Part shown: piece after piece, positions 55,217 through 64,000 of the stretch
Numbering within the stretch: the stretch's first letter is position 1
How the letters are laid out: the number at the start of each line of letters is the position of its first letter
Source of the DNA: Melanocharis versteri
Taxonomy: Eukaryota; Chordata; Aves; Passeriformes; Melanocharitidae
Direction of reading: 5' to 3'
Length of the DNA: 64,000 nt
NCBI GenBank assembly: GCA_013397845.1
Contig: VZTG01009266.1
Coordinates: forward strand, 361,268 to 425,267
The notes under the pieces: generated by a model
Database searches by the model: none
The model's input: only the letters and a program-made list of their open reading frames with translations
Told to the model about the DNA's origin: nothing
Program-made: the position numbers and the translations under genes

Positions 55217-55400
55217 TTAAATTTTTTTTTGTTGTTGTTTTCTTATTTGTTTGTGGGATTTTGGGGGGTTCTTTTGTTAGTTTTTTGGGGTGTGGTTTTG
55301 TTTTGTTTTGTTNGGTTTTTCAGGGTTTTTTGGTTGTTTTTTTGGTTTTTTTGGTTGGGTTTTTTTTTGGGAGTTTTTGTTTGGTTTCTTTTCCCCCCAG
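55217..55400. repeat. T/G-rich low-complexity tract with one ambiguous base
   Basis: About 180 bases of T runs interspersed with G runs (ttttggggggtt, ttttttggggtgtgg, ttgggtttttttttgggag) ending in a CCCCCC run. One undetermined base at 55313 probably reflects homopolymer uncertainty. Confidence 0.92.
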
Positions 55401-58366
55401 AGCTGCTGCTGTGGGAGCAGTGGGGTGCAGGCCAGGGAGATGGGCAGGTGGCAGGAGGAGAGGGGGGTCACGGTGGCTCCACCAGCTCTGCCCAGGGCTG
55501 CAGTTTTAGGATCAGAGCAGGAGCCTGATGGAGCAGGAGCCAGCCCAAGTCGTGTTCCTCGGTGTGAGTGTGCTCTCCTGGCTGACACAGAAGTAGAGAG
55601 CTCTGAGCAGAGCTGGTTTTCCGTGCTTTTTCCTGCAGTGAAAGGCGCTGAGAGCTCCGGAGATAAGCTGCAGTGCAGTGCACATCTCCCCTCCTCTGCT
55701 TCCTCCCCGTTTGCCTGCAGCCCTGGCATGGCAGGCAGACATGGCATGAGCTAATTTGGCTCTGTGCAGTGCTGAACATGAATATGAATTAGAGACAAGT
55801 GCCTGAGCTCTCATACTGACTTTTGTTTAGCTGCTAATCTGTTTGAATGCTAATGTGCCACATGCACGTAAGCCAAATTAGTTTGGAAAAGGCTTATTTT
55901 CCTTTTCATGGCTTCTAGAAATCGGAGCTTTGTTTTATTTTATAAGCTACTTTGATCTGTTTTATTTTGCTTAAAGTAATAAAGAAGATGTATAAACACA
56001 TCCAGGGTTTAAAGTTCAGTAGCACACTGCACTATGACTTTCTGACTCTCAAATTAAAAATAAATGAAAAAAATTGCTCTGAGGGTCTTATTTTGATATT
56101 TCCATTCAATAGTAGCATAGGATGTGAGTGTTGATACTGCTTTAAGGTTTTACTTTACCAAAGTGTTTTACCTCCACAGCCAGAATAACCCTTAGGCTGG
56201 AGTGGGGATGTTTTTACTTTACATGGGTGTTTTGTAAATCTTAGCTTCTCAATTCTTGGCTGTTGTACTATGCATTATTGATCAGCACTGATGATCCTGC
56301 TCCTTCACAAAACTAAGGAAGATATTTCTCTGACATCCCAGAGTTTGCAATCTAAACTTAGTATACAGATGACACCCTTCCTAGAGGAAGGTTTTTCAGA
56401 AAGACTGGAAGGTGAAAGGAGATATGCTGGGTTCTGTGGCCATTAATGTTTTAACCTTTTACAGATATTTTATTTGCAAAGGTTTTGCTTTTGCTTCCTG
56501 ATACAGGTGCACGCATCTTTGTTCAGAAAGAACTCTGTGTGTCAGCCTTTCACGTGTTGGTTTAGAGCCCAGTGAAATCCAGGGACTTGAATATTCTGTC
56601 TGAATGGTCCTGATAAACCTTTCCAAGTTCAGCCACCATTTCTGTCTAGCTTTGGATAGGGTATAAAAATCTTCACGTGTTGCATTAAATTTTGTTGAAA
56701 TAGGAAATTGTGTGTGTCTTCTGAAGCTAAAGTTAAGAAACAGAAAAATTTAGAAGCATTCATTACTCACAAAAAACATTAACTAACTGGAACAGCACAT
56801 TAAAAGCCACCCTTCTGACTCTGGACTAGATAGAGAAATTGTGTTACGTTTGTTTAGAGAAAATAGAATGCTAGCTGGCCATTAGTTTCTTGAGTAGCAC
56901 TTCAGTTCCTGCTAAACTGCAGAAGTAATGAGATACCAGGTTTCAGTTTAGGTTTGGTATTTCAGTGGTGTTACTCTGTTTAGGCTCAGAAATGAGCTGA
57001 TCTGGGAAGGCTCCCACAGGGTGATGGACTCCCAGTGACTGATGAAGAGTAAACAGAGGTGGTGATGCTCTGGGAAGGCCAGGGGGCATTGGGAATGGTC
57101 TGTCGTGCTAAGAGTTTGTTTTTCACTATGTTCAACTCTTCCTAGTATTTCAAACGTTGTAGGCAGGGTGAGCCAGGATTTCAGCCAGCATCCAAGCCTC
57201 ACGTGGCCGTTTGATTCATTGCCAGCCCATTGTTCCACTTTGAAAAGCGAGGGAATCAACCAGTTCAGTGACACATAAGCAGCAGAGTTTTTGGCACGAG
57301 CTGGTTTATAACCATTTGCCGTGTCCTATGGAGACCACAGAAATTACATTAATTCTGTTTTTCCCTGTTTAAAGTGTCTAGGTAAGGCAAAATATTGTCA
57401 GGGGGAGCCTCATCATCTTCCCTTTTACCAGGACTCACATAAGCTCCTCAGCCCCTCTCTGGTTTTGACAAATGATACCAACCTGCAGGAATGACACGAG
57501 TAAATACTTCAGCCATGATTGAATTTCTGGTATTCCTGTCATACATGATTTTGCTCTGATCACTGGGTAACACATCTCAGCAATAATGGTGGTTCTGTCT
57601 CTCTCCCCCCTTCCTTCAATTTCTAAGGATAATATATGTGCATTTTTCCATTAAAAATGAAATATTTTTCATGTTAAAACTGAATCATGGATATCAGGTC
57701 ATATATTTATGGTTGATTAAACATACACAGTGACTCTCATTTTTGTTATTAAAGCTTTACTGATTTTTATAACTAAGCTATACCTAAATTATTTTTGAGT
57801 TCCTGAAATATATGTCTATTTCCAGTTCAAGATAAATTTCTTTATATTAGTTCATTGAAATGGTAACAGCAGCTGGTGAAGCCATAATATTTTATCCAAT
57901 GATGCCTGTGTCACATTTCATGCCAATTACTGTATCTTAAGAGACTCAGTTATATGAAATTTTATCTACAACCAGCTTGTGCTCTCTGGCTTTTAAATTC
58001 AGTATTACTGAGAAGAATTCTAGGTTTTTGCATCAGACAATGTGCCTTTCAGTGGCTAAAATATTTCTAAAAAGGATGGAAAAAAAAATCCCTTAACAGA
58101 ATGAAAAATATTTCAGATACAGTTTTTGGATGATGTCCAGTTTCTACATTAAAAATGCTTTCCAACACCAGACGAAGCCTGAATCATAACGACTCATTTA
58201 ATGCCATGTGCTCTCTGAAAAGAAAATGAGATCAGTGGTTAAATGAAATGCCCACAGATCCTGGGCATGGTGCACCATGATCAATAAAGATGATAATGCA
58301 GAGATGTGGGAGGACACTAAACTGGGCTGTTATTTAAGATTTATTTTGTCTTCCTGAATCTTTCAG

Positions 58367-58438
58367 AGTGCTCTATGGAAACAAGATCACGGAGATTCCC
58401 CAGGGCCTTTTTGATGATCTTGTGTCTCTGCAGCTGCT
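58367..58438 (+). CDS. SLIT3: SLIT3 exon: LRR domain 2, third repeat (72 bp)
   Basis: The split Leu codon (CT|A) is followed by [20 protein letters not shown] and LQL, ending in CT of a Leu codon. This LRR matches mammalian SLIT3 ([24 protein letters not shown]), while SLIT2 has ELPKSLFEGLFSLQLL. Phase 2 at both ends; acceptor TTTCAG, donor GTGAGT. The next repeat expected in Slit proteins (LLNANKINCLR...) is not in the remaining 5.5 kb. Confidence 0.97.
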
Positions 58439-58996
58439 GTGAGTATGATCCCTTCCTCTTCTTTATTTTACTGACTAGCTGGATTTACTGTTCTTTCAGC
58501 TTCTGACATTAATAGAACCACCTTTTCCACGGAAAACTCGCTGGGATGTGCTAGTCTGTTGTTTCTGTGTCAGGCAAGAGGGAGGCAAGGGCTGAAAAAA
58601 CTAAAAAAGGAAGGTGTCAACAGTTTTATAGCACAGTGTGTATAATGGATAATAGACACGGAGGATTTAAGTGTGGGGAGGAAATGAGAGACTCGGTCCA
58701 AGAAAGGAAATTTGGTCACCGGCTGATGCGTGGGTGGGGATGCCATCTGATTGTTTTTACACATTTAGCACTTGTGGTTGAATGTCTGGATCCTTGAGGG
58801 CTTCTGTGCTGCAGGAACCTGCTGGGGCAAGTGAAAGGGCAACGTGAGAGGTCTGATTGCTGCAGCTCGTGCTCAGTTCCATGCTATTATTGTGTCAAAT
58901 GGGGCTTTGTTGCAAGAGAAATGATTTCACAATATATTGTTATTGAAGTATTTTATGCCACGTGTGATTTAACTTGCAGTCATGATCAGAGTAAGA

Positions 58997-59018
58997 TATA
59001 CATATATATATATATATT
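58997..59018. repeat. Short (TA)n repeat
   Basis: gatatacat followed by eight or nine TA dinucleotides. Simple repeat. Confidence 0.9.
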
Positions 59019-60792
59019 CAGTATGTATTAATGGAGCAGAAAAAGGTTCCTGAGCCAAATGTGAAATTGGAAATTTCGCTCCCTCTTGTCTCCATGATCA
59101 CATTGGGAACCAGTAACTCCTTCAAAGGGAAGGGAATCATCAGCCAGTCAGTAGAGGGAGCAGCAGGGAAATGAGTCTAATGTTTATTCCTCATGTTCTG
59201 ATTACCATCATGGATGATGCACTCAGAAAATAAAGGTGATGTATCAAAAGTGAGTCAATTCTGCTTTATGTCACATACAGCACTCCACCCCAAACAGCAA
59301 ATCATGTTTAATATAGAATATGAAGCAGCTTTTAGACACGTTACTTGAAGCCTTTCTGACAATCCTGATGTAGCCAGCACTGAATTTCTCAGTTTGTCAT
59401 TGCCATTGGATGTGTCACTGTGATTGCAGTCTTTGCTGCCCTTACGTGCTACATTAAAGTAAATATAGATTTAGATCAGCATTCATGAGCAAAGCCAAAC
59501 AAGTAAAATGAAGTAGCTGAAATGACTCTGTGTGCTAAGTGAAGGACTACTCAGATGTGTAATTTATCCATCAGACCTTAATTGCAGGCATGGGCCACCC
59601 TGTTGCAGAGCAGGACAAGCAAGAGCCCCTTTGGTTTGGCTGTGGCAGTCCCTGAGCTGTGGCACTGGGGAGCTGCCCATCGTCTTATCTTCACCCTAAG
59701 CACCTTTTTCTGGCAGCTCCTTTCCTCTCTCCTGCCCCAAACCTCACAAGCTTCCTGGTACTTCAGAGTTTCCATGACAGCCTGTGCAGTGAGAGAAATT
59801 TTGGGGATGGTTTGCCAGGTGTGAGGACAATAATTATAAAAGTGCAGAGGAGCTGTGACTCATCCCGCTTTGAGTTCTGAGAAAAAAACGGTATCTTAAA
59901 AAATCTGAGCTTTACAAGCATCCTCCCCAACCCAAACATTTTACAGTTCCAGCTTTGGAGTGATACTCTTCAAGACTTGTTCTCTCTAATCCAGGACTCT
60001 TTAGAGATAGAATCTTTCCCAGTAGGAAAATATAAATTAAAAAAATCACTCAACACATGGATTACCATGTCCTATAAAAATAGGGGTCTAGAACTTTTGC
60101 ATAAGGCATTAAGCAATTTTTAACTCCTTTATAGAACAGTCCTGGCGTGCATGTAGAGCAGGCCTTCAGTGAAGTGCATATTTAAGACAAGATGCAACTG
60201 TTTTTAGTCAGAATTAGCTCAAGTGATGCCTGGTTAAGGAGACAAAATCGGTGTGCCAGAGAATCTTTGAAAGGTGTTGTGCTTCAACAATTTAAACATT
60301 CTCAAGCAAAGACAATCTAAGTAGGTTGCCCCGTTTTGGGATTCCCAAAATACCATGACCCTGGAGCCTTCCAGGGTCTTCTTGAGCATGTTTGTATGTA
60401 AAGTATCTTTTGGCAAGGAGAACATTGTATGATCATGCTTTAAATGCAAACAAATGTCTGCAGCTTTTTGGATTGTGGCTTTGAAGCAGCTGTTCTGGGA
60501 TTGCTCGTAGTATTTTAATGGCTACTAAAAAAAAATAAATGGCATTCGTTGGTCTTAGGCCTGCTGTTGAACAATTGGAAGAGTGCCCTATGATTAGATC
60601 TAATTTAGTGTTCAGTGGGCACTAGATTGGATTTCTTCTTATTAGTCTGGAGACACTCCGATAAGAACACTGATTAAGGTATCCTGGTAGCCTGTCTGAT
60701 TTCCTGAGCTGGAGCAGGAGCAGTTTGGAAAATGTACTGGCTTTATGATAAAGCAGGTCACAATGAGAAAAAGGGAGTCCTTGTGGGTCTTG

Positions 60793-60852
60793 TATTATTT
60801 AGAAGGAAAAACTATTATTTAGAAGGAAAAGATACTATTTAAAAGGAGAAAA
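60793..60852. repeat. Three tandem copies of a 20-bp unit
   Basis: Units tattatttagaaggaaaaac (60793-60812), tattatttagaaggaaaaga (60813-60832) and tactatttaaaaggagaaaa (60833-60852) follow one another without spacer. The first two differ only in their last two bases; the third has diverged further. Confidence 0.93.
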
Positions 60853-63450
60853 TAATTACTGTGAAATTTCAGAACAGATAATATTGTTATTAATTGTTTT
60901 GGATAGAACTCAGCAGAGTTTCTCAGGCATGTAATTGTTGTTCAGCTTAAACATACTGTCACAACATAGGCCAGGATTATTCTGTATTCTGGCTGGATAT
61001 TCTGTGTGAGGGCCTTCAGACAGTGCCACTGGTGTCAGGAGCCCCAGAGCTGGGTAAAGGGGCTCTCATCTCAGGCATGATCACATCTTCAAGTGCCCTG
61101 TTTGACTTTGGTGTGAGGGAAATGAGTTCAGAACAAGTTTTAGGCCACCTGGCTGGCACCAGCAGTCTGCATTTCTGCCCTGTAAGGCAGAGCTGGTAAG
61201 CCAGTATTATGTTATGTTTGGCAAGAAAATAGCTAGGCATGGTTAGATAATAAGGGTTTGGGGGTTTTTGGTTGAGGGATTCGGGTGTGGTTTTGTTGAG
61301 CCTTTTTAAAACCCTATGGGTTTAATTCAAAATGTTGTTTCTGGAGGTTTCATTATAAGTGACTATCTTAAGAAGTTAACATTACCCACAAAAATAACTG
61401 CAATTGGATTTTTGTTAAATTGCTGATTCCACAAATCTTACATGTTTCTTAAGTATGCAGTGGACATAAGTATGCAACAGAGCAGCAAAAATCATTCTTC
61501 AAGTCCAGCTACACAGCTGTTCAGTGGAGCAGAAGCTTTTCTGGGACCATGTAGTTCTCCTTATCCTTTTTGAAGGTGCCAGAGGAGGGGACGATCTAAA
61601 GCTCTGTAGCTACTGTACCCTATCCTCATACATTCTTCTTTTCAGTAGGTTGGAGCAAGTGCCTTCTGAGAATTTTAGGTCAGTTTGGGTTTGAGAGAGC
61701 TGTGTTGTTTTCCAGAAAGGGATAACTGGTTTTTTAGCTTTTACGGATTTTTTTATACAGTGAACGGAAACTTTCATTTTACTGGGGGAGCAATGCACCC
61801 AAGCTGTGAAACAGTGTTTGATATATTATCATTATTTGCATTTCTTGGATTTAAATACCAAAATAGTGGCAAAGGCTTCAGCTTAAGGTGGAAGTTTTCA
61901 AGTAACCATTAGCTGTGGGCAGTTTGAACTCCTGTCCAGGAGGCCTTCAGCTGACTTTGGGCTGTGTAGGAGCTGGAAGACATTTAAATGTCCTGCTCAG
62001 CTGTCCTTCAGCTCCCCTGGAATGTGGACAGGCTCTTTCAGGAGCCAAAGTGCTGCCAGTCACCGCACGGGGAGCCCAGCACGACGCTGGGCAGCTCCTT
62101 CCCTCCTGTGACAGATAAACCCAGGAGCAGCTCTGCTCTCCCAGCAGCGGGCACCGAGTCTGTGAGCCAGCATTTATCATAGCTGAGTAAAACACTTCCC
62201 TCCCTGCAACTGTATTAAAACAAACATTCTGGGAGCCTTTTTATTGCAGCCGAACGCCGCGCGTGTCGCGGTGCTCTGGCTCCTGGAACAAGGAGCTGTC
62301 ATAAAATCTCTGCTGTTTACAGAGTCTCTACAGCAGGATGACATGAGGGATGAAGTCTCATTTTTCAGAAGTCTGGCGAGTATCACTTTTCAATAAATCT
62401 TTTTCCTTGAGGAAATTTACTTTGCATACTTACTAATCATACAGGTGCTCGGGAGTGTTGGTCCTAAATCTTTTGTGATCCCCGTGTTTTGCTGAGCAAG
62501 AAAAATCCCCATAGTGGGCTCTGTTTTGATGTTGCTAAATGTAGATCTACTCCTGGGGTACATATATATTAAAATCAGAGGCTTCTTGTGCTCCTCTCTG
62601 AAAAAATGAAGCCAAAAGCTTACAGCCTTCTCCTCCTCCACCTAATATCTGGTCATGAGGGAAAACTCAACGCTGTAGTTGGAAAGGACTGATAATCATA
62701 TTGGTGCCTGGAGTCTGACATATTGACAGATAAAGTGATGTCAAAAGTGGTGACAAATTGTCACTCATCTAACATGGGTTAAAATTGGAACTAGATTTAA
62801 TATTTACAACTTCAGCTGACCCTAAAATAGACTTGTATGAAGTGACAAGTCATGTGTGTACTTTCAGAAACTGCCATCATCAGTCTTCCCAAATTCAACC
62901 AGTCAAATTTTGGTTTGAGTGATTCTTATTTTTTTTAACTTGCTTTTTATTCTGGTTTTTCTGGGATGAATAAGGCAGATACTTGGTATCCCCAGCTCTT
63001 TTCTGGTGAGGTTGCTTGGAAAGTATCTCCATGGCAAATTTGCCAAGTTTGAAGTGCTTGTGTTGATTTGTAATTCTAAATTGAATCCCAGTACTGAAGA
63101 GCTTAAAGCAGGATCTACCAATTATTTATTTGGAGCTTGGTAGAATCTCAAAGAAAATGCTGTGATGCACAAACTTGTACAGAGTATTTTAAAACAACAG
63201 AATGTACATCAATTCCAATATTTGGCATTGTATATATTGCACTGTTGTATACATAAATACATTAACCAGCTATGTAAACAGTACAGAAATGTCAGAATAA
63301 AGAAAGTGCAGTTTTCCATTTACAAGTCCTCAATAGCACAGTAGTCTCTTCCCCATAGTGATCTGGGCTTTAAGTGATGTATAAAATCTTCTTGTTCCGT
63401 GGAGTTCTTCATTTTTCTCATGGAGAATGAACAACAGGCAGTAAAAAAAA

Positions 63451-63773
63451 GAGACTTTCTGACTAGATGTAAGGGGAAAACATTTTCACAATGATGTCAG
63501 GTAGTTGGAGTAGGCTGCCCAGAAAGCTGTGCATCCTCTGTCCTTCAAGGTTTTAGAGACCAGACTGGATAAAGCTCTAAGCAACCCAATCTGACCTTGT
63601 AGCTCATCCTGTTTTGGCAGCCCAACAGGATGAGAAACCACTGGAGCTTCCTGGAATTCTGAATTATCCTGTGGTCTGCATTAACTGTGTATGAATGAGT
63701 CATGCTTTGAGTGGGTTCAGACCAGGTGACCTGGAGGTCTTTTGCAACCTGTGTCATTTCTGGGTTCTGTGAA
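63451..63773 (+). mobile_element. Old CR1 LINE 3' fragment (about 320 bp)
   Basis: Landmarks of the CR1 3' region appear in order on the + strand: ctagatgtaaggggaaaaca, ttggagtaggctgcccagaa, gaccagactggataaagctc, ctggaggtcttttgcaacct, and a decayed terminal tcatttctgggttctgtga. Substitutions are more numerous than in the 30.95-kb copy, suggesting an older insertion. No coding capacity remains. Confidence 0.85.
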
Positions 63774-64000
63774 CCTAAATTCTTAGCAAAATGGCGTAAG
63801 ACCTTTTCTGTTGAATACTCAAAATATTTCTGGCTACAGCATTGAGACTATGCCACCCTCATCCTTCTAGTCCAGGACAGAATGCTCTTTGCACAGACCT
63901 GTTTAATAGCTTTAGAATTGCTTTCCAGCCATTTGCCTCAAGCTTTTTTCCTTCAGATTTCTGCATTTAGGCTGCTGTTGTGGTAATGTTACTAAACTCA

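Larger units (their letters stand above)
49386..58366 (+). other. SLIT3: SLIT3 intron, 9.0 kb, phase 2
   Basis: The intron runs from GTAAGT at 49386 to TTTCAG at 58361-58366. It contains two T/G-rich tracts (49.8 and 55.2-55.4 kb) and a pentanucleotide microsatellite at 51.6 kb. Open frames around 55.2-55.8 kb arise from the T/G tract and adjoining GC-rich patch. Nothing else could be identified. Confidence 0.94.
1..64000 (+). other. SLIT3: SLIT3 gene, internal segment (six exons, partial at both ends)
   Basis: Six exons on the + strand join in one frame (1 + 197 codons + 2 bases) and give the end of LRR domain 1 and the start of LRR domain 2 of a Slit protein. SLIT3 is a secreted extracellular-matrix glycoprotein that acts as a ligand for ROBO receptors in axon guidance, cell migration and vascular or diaphragm development. 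The order, exon lengths (72, 164, 142, 72, 72, 72) and junction phases fit the vertebrate SLIT family, and paralogue-specific residues favour SLIT3. No candidate for the preceding LRR exon was seen in 1-10463, nor for the following one in 58439-64000, so both lie outside. By analogy with mammals these are about exons 7 to 12; the exact numbering is inferred. Confidence 0.95.
58439..64000 (+). other. SLIT3: SLIT3 intron, 5' part (end outside window)
   Basis: The intron begins GTGAGT at 58439. It holds a short TA repeat near 59.0 kb, a threefold 20-bp direct repeat at 60.8 kb, an AT-rich segment at 63.1-63.35 kb and an old CR1 tail at 63.45-63.77 kb. Other stretches, including the GC-rich patch near 62.0-62.3 kb, show no recognisable gene. 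Confidence 0.92.

Noticed and set aside
55184..55814. Open frames up to 156 codons at 55.2-55.8 kb
   Set aside because: Their N- or C-terminal halves are translated T/G low-complexity sequence (runs of F, W, G or K, N, P).
62680..62700. Possible further CR1 fragment (gttggaaaggactgataatc)
   Set aside because: Only one short word resembles the CR1 end and the following sequence does not continue the match.
1..64000. The microRNA mir-218-2, known from a SLIT3 intron
   Set aside because: I looked for the mature sequence on the + strand and did not see it; in mammals it lies in an intron downstream of the exons present here.

Overview
The window is one interior piece of a large vertebrate gene on the + strand. 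Six short exons, totalling 594 bp (under 1% of the sequence), splice into a continuous reading frame that I recognise as the secreted axon-guidance protein SLIT3. It is closest to the SLIT3 paralogue rather than SLIT1 or SLIT2: diagnostic stretches are [42 protein letters not shown] and [12 protein letters not shown]. Everything else is intron and interspersed or simple repeat. The repeats point to a bird, very probably a passerine: CR1 LINE tails, a tRNA-Ile/CR1 composite SINE of the TguSINE1 type, and a solo-type LTR of the abundant songbird endogenous-retrovirus family.

Layout: 1-10463 is the 3' part of an intron, holding the LTR at about 1.2-2.1 kb. Exon 10464-10535 encodes the last 24-residue leucine-rich repeat of LRR domain 1, and exon 14846-15009 encodes its C-terminal cysteine cap. 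A 15-kb intron follows; it holds a 22-24-bp VNTR interrupted by a 480-bp assembly gap and an 18-bp minisatellite. Exon 29991-30132 encodes the linker and the N-terminal cysteine cap of LRR domain 2. After a 13.9-kb intron, three 72-bp exons (44074-44145, 49314-49385, 58367-58438) each encode one leucine-rich repeat of domain 2, the domain that in SLIT proteins binds the first Ig domain of ROBO receptors. The window ends inside the next intron.

The gene starts and stops outside the window: signal peptide, first LRRs, LRR domains 3-4, EGF repeats, laminin-G and cysteine knot are not here. No promoter, RNA gene, CRISPR array, replication origin or second protein-coding gene could be supported. 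I found no previously undescribed system. The most notable non-coding features are the two intronic tandem arrays, whose unit structure creates long but meaningless open frames, and the retroelement insertions. All repeat-family names come from memory of the families; no database search was done.
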